Source of the DNA: Knoellia locipacati
GTDB lineage: Bacteria; Actinomycetota; Actinomycetes; Actinomycetales; Dermatophilaceae
NCBI RefSeq assembly: GCF_007992835.1
Contig: NZ_BKBA01000009.1
Span: forward strand, 310,001 to 374,000
Direction of reading: 5' to 3'
Length of the DNA: 64,000 bases
The number at the start of each line of letters is the position of its first letter. Position 1 is the first letter of the stretch. The position numbers were made by a program, and so were the translations under genes. The notes under the pieces were generated by a model, which saw nothing but the letters and a program-made list of their open reading frames with translations, had not been told where the DNA came from and did not search any database. Below are positions 53,766 through 62,128 of the stretch, one piece after another.

Positions 53766-56054
53766 ATGGGACGCAAGGCACCGCTGGAGGACGTCGGCGA
53801 CACCGACCTCGAGGTCGAGGGCCGACGGACGACCGCCGCCGGCGTGCCCGCCGTCGGCCGGGCGATGCGGATCTCGGTCGAGCAGATGGGCACGGTCCGC
53901 ACCGCACGCACCCTGCTGCGGCTCAACCAGGACAAGGGTTTCGACTGCCCGGGGTGTGCCTGGCCGGACCCGGCTCCGGGCGCGCGCCACGTCGCCGAGT
54001 TCTGCGAGAACGGCGCCAAGGCCGTGGCCGAGGAGGCGACCCTGCGCCGGGTCACCCCGGAGTTCTTCGCCGAGCACTCGATCGAGTCCTTGAGGGAGCG
54101 GTCCGACCACTGGCTCGGACAGCAGGGCCGGCTCACGACGCCGATGCACAAGCCCGAGGGGGCGGCGCACTACGAGCCGGTGACGTGGGAGCGAGCGCTC
54201 GGGATCGTCGCCCGTCACCTGCGCGAGCTCGACGACCCCGACGAGGCGATCTTCTACACCTCCGGTCGCACGAGCAACGAGGCGGCGTTCGTCTACCAGC
54301 TGTTCGTGCGTGAGCTCGGCACCAACAACCTGCCGGACTGCTCCAACATGTGCCACGAGTCCAGCGGCACGGCGCTGCTCGAGACGATCGGCATCGGCAA
54401 GGGCACGGTGACGCTCGACGACCTCACCTCGGCGGACCTCATCCTCATTGCCGGCCAGAACCCGGGCACCAACCACCCGCGGATGCTGTCGACGCTGGAG
54501 CAGGCCAAGGGCAACGGCGCGCGGATCGTCTCGATCAACCCGCTCCCCGAGGCCGGGCTCATGACGTTCCGCAACCCGCAGACCGTGCGCGGTGTCGTCG
54601 GCACGGGTACCCCGCTCGCCGACCGCCACCTCGGCGTCCGGCTCGGCGGCGACCAAGCGCTCTTCCAGGCCGTGGGCCACCTGCTCATCGAGCGTGGTGC
54701 GGTCGACGAGGCGTTCGTCGCGGAGCACACGACGGGCTTCGAGGCGTATGCCGCGGCGCGCGCCTCCGTGGACTGGCCGACGACGGTGGCCGCCACCGGC
54801 CTCACCGAGGCGGAGATCCGCGCGCTCGCCGACGACGTCGCCGCTGCCTCACGCGTCGTCGTCTGCTGGGCCATGGGGATCACCCAGCACCGGCACGCGG
54901 TCGCGACGATCCAGGACATGCTCAACGTGCTGCTGCTCGGCGGGCACATCGGGCGCGAGGGTGCGGGGGTGTGCCCCGTGCGGGGCCACTCCAACGTCCA
55001 GGGTGACCGCACCATGGGGATCTTCGAGCGGCCCGCCGCCGGGTTCCTCGACTCGCTCGACGCCGAGTTCGGGATCCGTGCCCCACGCGAGCACGGCGTC
55101 GACGCGGTCGACACGGTCCGGGCGCTGCGGGACGGGCGGGCCAAGGTCTTCTTCGCGATGGGTGGCAACTTCGTGCGGGCCATGTCCGACTCCGACGTCA
55201 CGGAGTCGGCGCTCGAGACGGCCGAGCTCACCTGCCACGTCTCGACCAAGCTCAACCGCTCGCACACCGTGACCGGGCGGGAGGCGCTCATCCTGCCGAC
55301 GCTCGGCCGCACCGAGCGCGACGACCAGCTCGCCGGTGAGCAGGTCGTGACCGTCGAGGACTCGATGGCGATGGTCCACGCCTCGCGCGGGCGGTTGGCG
55401 CCTGCCAGCGACACCCTGCTCAGCGAGGTCGCCATCGTCTGCGAGCTCGCGCGTCGGACCCTGCCCGAGTCGCGGGTGGACTGGTCCGGGCTGCGCGGCG
55501 ACTACCGCCGGATCCGTGGCCACATCTCGCGTGTCGTGCCGGGGTTCGACCGGTTCGAGGAGCGCATCGCCGAGCCCGGCGGCTTCCAGCTTCCGATCCC
55601 GCCCCGCCAGCGTGAGTTCCAGGTCGACGGCGGCCGGGCGAGGTTCACCGTGCACCCGCTCGAGTACCCCGCGTGCCCCCCGGGCCGGCTGCTGCTCCAG
55701 ACCGTCCGCAGCCACGACCAGTACAACACCACGATCTACGGCCTCGACGACCACTACCGCGGCGTCAAGGGCGGGCGTCGCGTCGTCTTCGTCAACCCTG
55801 CTGACCTCGCCGACCTCGGGCTCGTCGACGGGCAGGTCGTCGACATCGTGTCCGAGTGGCGCGGTCTCGACGGTGAGGCCGACCTGACCGAGCGGCGGGC
55901 CGAGGAGTTCCGGGTCGTCGGGTACCCGACGGCGCGAGGCTGCGCCGCCGCCTACTTCCCCGAGACCAACGTGCTCGTCCCGCTCGACTCGACCGCCCGG
56001 GGCAGCAACACGCCCACGTCGAAGTCGGTCGTCGTCCGGCTCGAGGCCCGCTGA
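53766..56054 (+). CDS. FdhF/YdeP family molybdopterin oxidoreductase
   Basis: A 762-residue molybdopterin enzyme related to formate dehydrogenase alpha chains but of the YdeP branch. KGFDCPGCAWPDP (about residues 57-69) is the YdeP signature. It lacks the full four-cysteine cluster of classical formate dehydrogenases. Cofactor-binding parts are TSGRTSNEAAFVYQLFVRELG, CSNMCHESSG (near the metal ligand), LIAGQNPGTNHPRML, GHIGREGAGVCPVRGHSNVQGDRTMGI and a C-terminal MopB domain (HDQYNTTIYG). E. coli YdeP is linked to acid resistance. The reaction is unknown. FdhD follows at once, so sulfuration of the cofactor is likely required. Confidence 0.92.
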   Translation: MGRKAPLEDVGDTDLEVEGRRTTAAGVPAVGRAMRISVEQMGTVRTARTLLRLNQDKGFDCPGCAWPDPAPGARHVAEFCENGAKAVAEEATLRRVTPEFFAEHSIESLRERSDHWLGQQGRLTTPMHKPEGAAHYEPVTWERALGIVARHLRELDDPDEAIFYTSGRTSNEAAFVYQLFVRELGTNNLPDCSNMCHESSGTALLETIGIGKGTVTLDDLTSADLILIAGQNPGTNHPRMLSTLEQAKGNGARIVSINPLPEAGLMTFRNPQTVRGVVGTGTPLADRHLGVRLGGDQALFQAVGHLLIERGAVDEAFVAEHTTGFEAYAAARASVDWPTTVAATGLTEAEIRALADDVAAASRVVVCWAMGITQHRHAVATIQDMLNVLLLGGHIGREGAGVCPVRGHSNVQGDRTMGIFERPAAGFLDSLDAEFGIRAPREHGVDAVDTVRALRDGRAKVFFAMGGNFVRAMSDSDVTESALETAELTCHVSTKLNRSHTVTGREALILPTLGRTERDDQLAGEQVVTVEDSMAMVHASRGRLAPASDTLLSEVAIVCELARRTLPESRVDWSGLRGDYRRIRGHISRVVPGFDRFEERIAEPGGFQLPIPPRQREFQVDGGRARFTVHPLEYPACPPGRLLLQTVRSHDQYNTTIYGLDDHYRGVKGGRRVVFVNPADLADLGLVDGQVVDIVSEWRGLDGEADLTERRAEEFRVVGYPTARGCAAAYFPETNVLVPLDSTARGSNTPTSKSVVVRLEAR

Positions 56055-56944
56055 TGGGCCGGGTCACGTCGCGCCACAAGGTCGTGCGGATCGACCTCGG
56101 CGGCGAGGCCACGCGCTCGATCGACACGGTCGCCGGCGAGGAGCCGCTCGAGATCCGGGTCAACGGCTCGACCTTCACCGTGACGATGCGCACGCCGGGG
56201 AACGACGTCGACCTGGCCCACGGGCTGCTGCGCGCCGAGGGCGTCATCTCCCGCCGTGAGGACGTCCTCGGGGCGCGGTTCTGCTCCGACCTCGACACCC
56301 TCAACGTGCTCAACCTCGACGTCCCGGGCCGTGGCGCCGAGCTCGCCGTGACCTCCACCCGCAACCTGGCCGCGCTCGGCGGGTGCGGGCTGTGCGGCAC
56401 CACCGCCGTGGACGCGGTCGACGCCGTCGTCGCGCGCCGACCCCCGGAGATCGTGTGGGAAGCGGCGACGGTGGTCGCTGCGCTGGACGACCTGAGGTCG
56501 CGACAGACCGTCTTTGCCAAGACCGGTGGGGTGCATGGTGCCGGGCTCGCCGTCGCTGCGTCCGATACGCCCGGCGCGTCCGATGCGTCCGGTGCGTCCG
56601 GTGCGGGCGGCGAGGCGGTGCAGGACGCGCAGGGTGCGGAGCCGTTCGCACGTCTGGACCTGGTGCGCGAGGACATCGGACGGCACAACGCCGTCGACAA
56701 GGTGCTCGGTGCCGCGCTCGTCACTGGCGTCGCGACTGAGGGCGCGCTGCTCGTCGTGTCGAGCCGGGCGAGCTTCGAGATCGTGCAGAAGGCTGCGGTG
56801 TCGGGCGTCTCCGTGCTGGCGTGCGTCTCGGCGCCGTCGTCGTTGGCGATCGAGGCCGCCGACCGGCTCGGCGTCACGCTGGTGGCGTTCGCTCGCGAGC
56901 GGCGGATGAACCTCTACACCCACTCGCACCGCATCCCGCACTGA
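56054..56944 (+). CDS. fdhD: Formate dehydrogenase accessory sulfurtransferase FdhD
   Basis: A 296-residue FdhD. It carries sulfur to the molybdenum cofactor of the oxidoreductase encoded next to it. The family blocks are PLEIRVNGSTFTVTMRTPGNDVDLAHGLLRAEGV (about 34-67), the Cys pair in GGCGLCGTTAVDAVD (near 112), FAKTGGVHGAGLA (near 156) and EDIGRHNAVDKVLGAAL (near 209). A 30-residue insert of Ala, Ser, Asp and Gly repeats (about 166-195) lies between the last two. The ATG shares one base with the stop of the upstream gene. Confidence 0.94.
   Translation: MGRVTSRHKVVRIDLGGEATRSIDTVAGEEPLEIRVNGSTFTVTMRTPGNDVDLAHGLLRAEGVISRREDVLGARFCSDLDTLNVLNLDVPGRGAELAVTSTRNLAALGGCGLCGTTAVDAVDAVVARRPPEIVWEAATVVAALDDLRSRQTVFAKTGGVHGAGLAVAASDTPGASDASGASGAGGEAVQDAQGAEPFARLDLVREDIGRHNAVDKVLGAALVTGVATEGALLVVSSRASFEIVQKAAVSGVSVLACVSAPSSLAIEAADRLGVTLVAFARERRMNLYTHSHRIPH
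56558..56611. repeat. 9-bp tandem repeat in fdhD
   Basis: Six 9-bp units of the GCGTCCGAT/GCGTCCGGT type run in frame from 56558 to 56611 (one is ACGCCCGGC and the last is GCGGGCGGC). They code Ala-Ser-Asp/Gly triplets in a non-conserved loop. Copy number may vary by slippage without a frameshift. Confidence 0.8.
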
Positions 56945-56975
56945 CGAGATGGCACCAGCGGCGCTCAACGTGGCC

Positions 56976-57001
56976 GCCGGCGCAGCCCTGGGTGCGCCGG
57001 T
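56976..57001. terminator. Bidirectional hairpin after fdhD
   Basis: GCCGGCGCA (56976-56984) pairs with TGCGCCGGT (56993-57001) over 9 bp, with an 8-nt loop, between converging fdhD and the membrane protein gene. Confidence 0.55.
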
Positions 57002-57077
57002 GACGTGGCTCTGCGCCGGTGGGCACGTGCACCGTGCACGCCGCCGGCGCCGGCCAACTCACCCGCCCGGTTGTGGC

Positions 57078-57647
57078 TCAGCCGGGGTCGATCTGCGCCC
57101 CGGCCCGGTGGAGCAACCAGAGCAGCTCGTCCGCGTGACGGCGCTGGCCCGCGTTGCGCAGGTCGTTGCCCAGGGGGATCTCGATGGGCTCGGTGCTCAC
57201 CGAGAGGTTGAGCCGTCCTGTCTGCTCCGAGTCGATCCACACCTCGGCCTGCGAGAACACGCTGTGCAACCCGGCCCTCAGGTGGGTGACGGGGACCAGC
57301 CAGGTCGGCGTCGCGACCCCGGCCACGTGGAAGCCGAGCCAGCCGTTCTCCAGGTGCACGACCCCGCTCGTCCCGTCCTGCTCGCGGTGGCCCTGAGGGG
57401 TGACCCGGGCGTTCCACTGGCCCACGGGGCTCACCCCCACCGGTGACGCGAGGCGTCCCGCGGCCCATGCCCCCGACGACGTCGTCGTCAGCGGCACCCG
57501 GGGTACCCGCGAGCGGACGTAGAGCGCGAGCAGGCCCAGTCCGACGACGACGGGCAGCAGGGTGCCGAAGAGGCCGACCCCGCCGAAGAGCCACTCGGCC
57601 GGGTGGGGCAGCGAGACCCCGTCGAACTCGGTGTCCAGCGTCGTCAT
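57078..57647 (-). CDS. Membrane protein of unknown function
   Basis: A 189-residue protein with one clear membrane segment (VGLFGTLLPVVVGLGLLALYV, about 24-44). The cytoplasmic part after it is mostly beta-rich (WNARVTPQGHRE, VVHLENGWLGFHVAGVA, LSVSTEPIEIPLG), which could be a PH-like fold, but I cannot assign a family. It is the only minus-strand gene between fdhD and pdxS. The stop lies 134 bp from the end of fdhD. The start is ATG 57647. Confidence 0.72.
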   Translation of the reverse strand: MTTLDTEFDGVSLPHPAEWLFGGVGLFGTLLPVVVGLGLLALYVRSRVPRVPLTTTSSGAWAAGRLASPVGVSPVGQWNARVTPQGHREQDGTSGVVHLENGWLGFHVAGVATPTWLVPVTHLRAGLHSVFSQAEVWIDSEQTGRLNLSVSTEPIEIPLGNDLRNAGQRRHADELLWLLHRAGAQIDPG

Positions 57648-57708
57648 GGGCAGAGGGTAGCGGCGAGCCGACCACGGTTCCGGCGTTTGGACGACTCCGG
57701 GGAAACGG

Positions 57709-57749
57709 CGACCGCCGCCGCCTCCCGGAAGGGACGGCGACGGCGGTCG
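57709..57749. terminator. Terminator hairpin after pdxS
   Basis: A 14-bp stem with one mismatch (57709-57722 with 57736-57749), extended by TCCC/GGGA around a GGAA tetraloop, 40 bp past the pdxS stop. Confidence 0.7.
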
Positions 57750-57788
57750 ACGAGGTCGCGGGGGCGGTCCTGTTCGGACCGCCCGTGC

Positions 57789-58712
57789 TCACCAGCCGCG
57801 CTCGGACAGGCGGTGCGGCTCGGGGATCTCGTCGACGTTGAGACCGACCATGGCCTCGCCGAGACCGCGGGACACCTTGGCGATGACGTCGGGGTCGTCG
57901 TGGAAGGTCGTCGCCTTGACGATCGCCTCGGCGCGCTCGGCCGGGTTGCCGGACTTGAAGATGCCCGAGCCCACGAAGACACCCTCTGCGCCGAGCTGCA
58001 TCATCATCGCGGCGTCGGCCGGGGTGGCGATGCCACCGGCGGTGAAGAGCACGACGGGGAGCTTGCCGGCCTGCGCGACCTCCTTGACGAGGTCGAACGG
58101 CGCCTGCAGCTCCTTGGCCGCGACGTAGAGCTCGTCCTCGGGCATCCCGTGGAGCCGGGAGATCTCGGCGCGGATCTTGCGCATGTGGGTCGTGGCGTTG
58201 GAGACGTCGCCCGTGCCGGCCTCGCCCTTGGAGCGGATCATCGCCGCGCCCTCGGTGATGCGGCGCAGCGCCTCGCCGAGGTTGGTCGCGCCACAGACGA
58301 AGGGAACGGTGAAGTTCCACTTGTCGATGTGGTTGGTGTAGTCGGCCGGGGTGAGGACCTCGGACTCGTCGATGTAGTCGACACCGAGCGACTGGAGGAC
58401 CTGGGCCTCGACGAAGTGGCCGATGCGGGCCTTGGCCATGACCGGGATGGAGACGGCGTCGATGATGCCGTCGATCATGTCGGGGTCGGACATGCGGGAC
58501 ACGCCACCCTGGGCCCGGATGTCGGCGGGGACACGCTCGAGGGCCATGACGGCGACGGCGCCGGCCTCCTCGGCGATCTTGGCCTGCTCGGCGTTGACGA
58601 CGTCCATGATGACGCCGCCCTTGAGCATCTCGGCCATGCCGCGCTTCACCCGGTCGGTACCGGTGTGGGAGGTGGTCCGGGAGGCAGCGGCGGGGGTGGT
58701 GGTCTCACTCAT
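57789..58712 (-). CDS. pdxS: Pyridoxal 5'-phosphate synthase subunit PdxS
   Basis: A 307-residue PdxS (SnzP). With PdxT it makes PLP from ribose 5-phosphate, glyceraldehyde 3-phosphate and ammonia. The TIM-barrel signature is near complete: [31 protein letters not shown], the catalytic lysine in [17 protein letters not shown] (near 93), [17 protein letters not shown] (near 138), [19 protein letters not shown] and [30 protein letters not shown]. The start is ATG 58712. It follows a gene of unknown function and PimA on the same strand. Confidence 0.97.
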   Translation of the reverse strand: MSETTTPAAASRTTSHTGTDRVKRGMAEMLKGGVIMDVVNAEQAKIAEEAGAVAVMALERVPADIRAQGGVSRMSDPDMIDGIIDAVSIPVMAKARIGHFVEAQVLQSLGVDYIDESEVLTPADYTNHIDKWNFTVPFVCGATNLGEALRRITEGAAMIRSKGEAGTGDVSNATTHMRKIRAEISRLHGMPEDELYVAAKELQAPFDLVKEVAQAGKLPVVLFTAGGIATPADAAMMMQLGAEGVFVGSGIFKSGNPAERAEAIVKATTFHDDPDVIAKVSRGLGEAMVGLNVDEIPEPHRLSERGW

Positions 58713-58733
58713 GCGCGCAAGTGTAGGACCGGC

Positions 58734-59327
58734 TCAGTCGACCACTGCAGGGGGAAGGTCGTCGTCGAAGTCGACGGGGTGCGGGAGGGCTGCGTGACCT
58801 GCCAGGCGGAACACCCGCACCACCGCCTTGCCGCGCACGCGACGCACCTCACGGACCGCGTCGTTGTGGAACCGGCGGGCCAGCTGCACCCGCAGGGCGG
58901 TCGACTCGACCCGCGCCAGACTCAGTGCCCCCGGGCCGTCGGCGTCGGTGCGCAGCTCCTCGACGGTCTCGGCCGTGAGCACCGCCCGCAGCGCTTCGGT
59001 GAGGTTGGTCTCGGTCCCCTCACGCCCCGCGAAGGTCTGGCCGTCGAGCGGGTCGTGGCTCAGCGGCTGGTGGGTGTGACGCTCGAGCGCCTCGCTGGCG
59101 GCGTCGGCGAGCAGGAGCGACGTGGCCGGGTCGACCGCCCCGCTCGTCGCGAGCTCGAGACTGGCCTCGGCCCGCCGCACGAGCTGGGCGTCGAGAGCCG
59201 ACACGGCACCCTCGACCTTGGCGTGGAGCCGGTCGAGGCGCGAGGCGGAGTACGAGAGGTACCAGGCGGCTCCGAGGACCACGAGCGCGATGATCGTCGC
59301 GACCTGGAGGATGTCGATGTCGCTCAT
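58734..59327 (-). CDS. Membrane-anchored helical protein of unknown function
   Basis: A 197-residue protein. A first membrane segment (ILQVATIIALVVLGAAWYLSY, about 6-26) leads to SASRLDRLHAKVEGAVSALDAQLVRRAEASLELA, a pattern similar to LemA-type proteins but not a firm match. The rest is helical and charged, with RVESTALRVQLARRFHNDAVREVRRVRGKAVVRVF near the C-terminus. It occupies the place between pimA and pdxS. The start ATG 59327 shares one base with the pimA stop (TGATG), so it is coupled to the PIM operon. No function is assigned. Confidence 0.78.
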   Translation of the reverse strand: MSDIDILQVATIIALVVLGAAWYLSYSASRLDRLHAKVEGAVSALDAQLVRRAEASLELATSGAVDPATSLLLADAASEALERHTHQPLSHDPLDGQTFAGREGTETNLTEALRAVLTAETVEELRTDADGPGALSLARVESTALRVQLARRFHNDAVREVRRVRGKAVVRVFRLAGHAALPHPVDFDDDLPPAVVD

Positions 59328-60517
59328 CAGGCTTCACCTCTCGTCGGCCAGCGCAGACGGCCCAACAGCCCGCCACGCACCAGGGACTCGGTCGGGGAGT
59401 TGTCGGCGCCCTCGATGACGGTCTCGTAGACGGCCATGACCCGCTGGGCCACGACGTTCCAGTCGAACGAGCGCGCCCGCCGCAGCCCGAGGTCGCGCAG
59501 CCGGTGCCGCTCGCCCGGGTGTCGCACGAGCTCGATGACCGCGCGGGCCAGGGCCTCGCTGTCCCCCACGGGGAAGGTCAGACCGGCAGGGCCGTCGCCG
59601 AGGACGGCCACGAACGCCTCGAGGTCGCTCGCGAGCACGGGCGCACCGGCGGCCATCGCCTCGACGAGGACGATCCCGAAGCTCTCTCCTCCCGTGTGCG
59701 GCGCGACGTAGAGGTCGGCCGAGCGCAGCAGCGCCACCTTGTCGTCCTCGGAGACCGCACCGAGGAACTCGGTGGCGGCCCGCACGCGAGGGTCGAGGGC
59801 CGCAGCGATCTCGTCGACCTCTCCCGGACCGGCGACGACGAGCCGGGCACCGGGCAGGGCGTCGAGGATGTGGGGCATCGCCGCCACGACGACGGCCAGG
59901 CCCTTGCGGGGCTCGTCGATCCGGCCCAGGAACGCCAGGGTCGGGCGCTCGGGCGTGCCTGACCACCGCGTCGTCGCCCCGTCAGGGGTGAACCGGCTCG
60001 TGTCGACGCCGTTGGGGATGATGTAGGCGTCGCCGCCGAGGTGACGGCGCACCGTCTGCCGTGCCTCCTCGGAGACCGCGATGCGGGCCCGGATCTTCTC
60101 GGTCGAGGGGCGCAGCAGCGGGTTGGCCGCGTGCATCGCCCGGGAGCGCAGGTTGGCCGTGTGGAACGTCGCGACCACCGGCTCGGACGACGCCCACAGC
60201 GCCATGAGTGAGGCGCTCGGCGTGATCGGCTCGTGCAGGTGCAGCACGTCGAAGTCACCGTCCTCGAGCCACCGGCTCACCCGCGACGACGTGACGGGCC
60301 CGAAGGTCAGTCGCGCCACGGAGCCGTTGTAGCGCACCGGGACCGCGCGGCCGCACGACGTGACGTATGCCGGAAGGTCGGCTTCGGGGTCGTCGACCGG
60401 CGCGAGGACGCGGACCTCGTGGCCCTCGGCGAGGAAGAACTCGGCGAGGTCGCGCACGTGGAACTGCACACCCCCGGGCACGTCGAAGGCGTAGGGGCAG
60501 ACGAGGCCGATCCTCAT
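59327..60517 (-). CDS. pimA: Phosphatidyl-myo-inositol mannosyltransferase PimA
   Basis: A 396-residue GT4 glycosyltransferase. PimA moves the first mannose from GDP-mannose to phosphatidylinositol, starting PIM, lipomannan and lipoarabinomannan synthesis. It has the opening IGLVCPYAFDVPGGVQFHVRDLAEFF (residues 3-28), VLHLHEPITPSASLMAL, PNGVDTSRF (near 167), FLGRIDEPRKGLAVVVAA (near 196) and the donor-binding EX7E in GESFGIVLVEAMAAGAPVLASD (about 276-297). It overlaps the acyltransferase start/stop by 4 bp, in the order PI synthase, acyltransferase, pimA. Confidence 0.94.
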   Translation of the reverse strand: MRIGLVCPYAFDVPGGVQFHVRDLAEFFLAEGHEVRVLAPVDDPEADLPAYVTSCGRAVPVRYNGSVARLTFGPVTSSRVSRWLEDGDFDVLHLHEPITPSASLMALWASSEPVVATFHTANLRSRAMHAANPLLRPSTEKIRARIAVSEEARQTVRRHLGGDAYIIPNGVDTSRFTPDGATTRWSGTPERPTLAFLGRIDEPRKGLAVVVAAMPHILDALPGARLVVAGPGEVDEIAAALDPRVRAATEFLGAVSEDDKVALLRSADLYVAPHTGGESFGIVLVEAMAAGAPVLASDLEAFVAVLGDGPAGLTFPVGDSEALARAVIELVRHPGERHRLRDLGLRRARSFDWNVVAQRVMAVYETVIEGADNSPTESLVRGGLLGRLRWPTRGEA

Positions 60518-61464
60518 GACGCACCCGCCCGGGCGAGGCGCTCGAGGTCGAGGTCCTTGGTGAAGACCGGCTGGAGCATGTGCCAGTCCGCGGTGGAGGT
60601 GCGCACGGTCTCGCCGAGGGCGTCGGCGCAGGACTGGGTCATGGCGGCGACCTTCTCGCGGGTGGTGCCCGACTGCGGGACGGCCACGGCGTCGTGGAAG
60701 GTGATGACGATCCCCCAGCCGTGGCCTCGTCGCTCGTGCCGGATCGAGACCGGGTGGAGCGGTCGGCGACCGGCGAGGGCGAGGGCGGCGGGCCCCGCGG
60801 CCATCCGCGCGGGCTCGCCGCAGAACACGACCTCGACCCCGTCGCGCGAGAGGTCGCGGTCGGACAGCAGCGGGATGAGCCCGCGCTCGCGGGCGGCCTC
60901 GCGCAGCAACGGGAAGGGCGGTGGCCCGCCGGTGAGCGGGTGGATCGTCATGCCGAGCCCGGTGCGGAACTCGAGGAACTCCTCGAAGACCTCCTCGGGC
61001 TCGAGGCGCTCGGCCACCGTCGTCACCGGTCCGAGGTGCACGGCCCCCCAGGCACCGGCGAGGTCCCAGTTGCCGAGGTGTCCGAGGAAGCAGACGACCG
61101 AGCCCCCGGCGTCGAGCACCTCACGGACGGGCCCGTCGCCCTCGACCCGCACCCGGGCGGCGAGCTCGTCGGACGTGAGTACCGGCAGCCGGAACGCCTC
61201 GCAGTAGTAGCGCATGTAGGCGCGCATCCCCTGCCGCACCAGGGTGTCGAGCTCGGCGTCGCCGAGCTCGGGCCGCACCGTGGCGTAGTTGGCGCGCATC
61301 CGCGCGCCGCCACCGCGGGCGACGGTGAGGTCGGCGATCCGGTCGAAGAGCGCGTATGCCGTGCGCTCCGGCATACGTCGGATGAGGGACCAGCCGACCC
61401 GGAATCCGGCCACGGTCACGACGTCGGTGGCTCGGGAGACCGCGGCTGCGGGGAAGTGGCTCAC
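60514..61464 (-). CDS. patA: Phosphatidylinositol mannoside acyltransferase (PatA-like)
   Basis: A 316-residue LpxL/HtrB-type acyltransferase. In PIM synthesis PatA adds palmitate to the mannose of PIM1/PIM2. The features are FLGHLGNWDLAGAWGAVHLG (HX4D-type, near 130), ERLEPEEVFEEFLEFRTGLGMTIHPL and LIPLLSDRDLSRDGVEVVFCGEPARMAAGPAALALAG (about 194-230). A hydrophobic N-terminal helix may anchor it. The start GTG 61464 overlaps the PI synthase stop as GTGA. The two motif copies at 61354 and 61369 form a hairpin within it. Confidence 0.9.
   Translation of the reverse strand: MSHFPAAAVSRATDVVTVAGFRVGWSLIRRMPERTAYALFDRIADLTVARGGGARMRANYATVRPELGDAELDTLVRQGMRAYMRYYCEAFRLPVLTSDELAARVRVEGDGPVREVLDAGGSVVCFLGHLGNWDLAGAWGAVHLGPVTTVAERLEPEEVFEEFLEFRTGLGMTIHPLTGGPPPFPLLREAARERGLIPLLSDRDLSRDGVEVVFCGEPARMAAGPAALALAGRRPLHPVSIRHERRGHGWGIVITFHDAVAVPQSGTTREKVAAMTQSCADALGETVRTSTADWHMLQPVFTKDLDLERLARAGAS
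61354..61376. repeat. Hairpin made by two GTATGCCG motif copies inside patA
   Basis: GTATGCCG (61354-61361) and CGGCATAC (61369-61376) form a perfect 8-bp stem with a TGCGCTC loop. On the minus strand the two copies are read as Ala-Tyr and Met-Pro codons. Confidence 0.75.
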
Positions 61465-62102
61465 GCGACGTCGAGGGCCTGCCGGCGGACCTCGAGCATC
61501 CGCTGCACGACGGTGATGAAGCTCGCGAGGGCCAGCAGCGCGAGGACGACGGTGAGGAAGATCTCGGGCACGAACCAGCCGACGAACCCCGTGATGACGA
61601 GGACGGCGACGAGGCGCTCGGCACGCTCGGCGATGCCGACGTTGGCCGTCATCCCCAGGCCCTCGGCGCGCGCCTTGGCGTAGGACACGACCATGCCCAG
61701 GATGAGGCAGGCGAGGGCGAGGGCGGCCATGACCCCGGGCCGCACCTGGAGCCAGCCGTCGGACCGGAGGTGCTGACCCCCGGCGTAGAAGAGGACGAGG
61801 CCGCCGAAGATGGACGCGTCGGCCACCCGGTCGAGCGTCGAGTCGAGGAAGGCTCCCCACGTGCTGGACCGCCCCGAGCGGCGGGCCATGATGCCGTCGA
61901 CGGTGTCGGAGAAGACGAAGGCCGTGATGACGAGGGTCCCGATGAGGAACTCGCCCTGCGGGTAGAAGACCAGCGCGCCGAGGCTGACGCCGAGCGTGCC
62001 CACGATCGTCACGACGTCAGGGCTCACCCCGAGCCTGAGCAGGAGCGAGGCGAGCGGGGTGAAGAGCTGGGTGAAGAACGGGCGCGCGTACTTGTTGAGC
62101 AT
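61461..62102 (-). CDS. CDP-alcohol phosphatidyltransferase, phosphatidylinositol phosphate synthase
   Basis: A 213-residue integral membrane enzyme that joins CDP-diacylglycerol and inositol phosphate, the first step to PIMs (Rv2612c/PgsA1 position). The signature D-x2-DG-x2-AR-x8-9-G-x3-D-x3-D is complete in DTVDGIMARRSGRSSTWG followed by AFLDSTLDR (about 66-92). At least five hydrophobic spans are seen. Assignment as PIP synthase rests on the adjacent acyltransferase and PimA. The start ATG 62102 has a TAGGCT -10 box 9 nt upstream. Confidence 0.91.
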   Translation of the reverse strand: MLNKYARPFFTQLFTPLASLLLRLGVSPDVVTIVGTLGVSLGALVFYPQGEFLIGTLVITAFVFSDTVDGIMARRSGRSSTWGAFLDSTLDRVADASIFGGLVLFYAGGQHLRSDGWLQVRPGVMAALALACLILGMVVSYAKARAEGLGMTANVGIAERAERLVAVLVITGFVGWFVPEIFLTVVLALLALASFITVVQRMLEVRRQALDVA

Positions 62103-62111
62103 GGTGGCGTC

Positions 62112-62117
62112 AGCCTA
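62112..62117 (-). promoter_or_regulatory. -10 box of the PIM operon
   Basis: TAGGCT on the minus strand, 9 nt before the ATG of PI-phosphate synthase. Confidence 0.4.
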
Positions 62118-62128
62118 GTGGGCGCCGC

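Noticed and set aside
52380-54728. 782-residue minus-strand frame across kynU and the oxidoreductase
   Set aside because: Antisense shadow of two well-defined enzymes.
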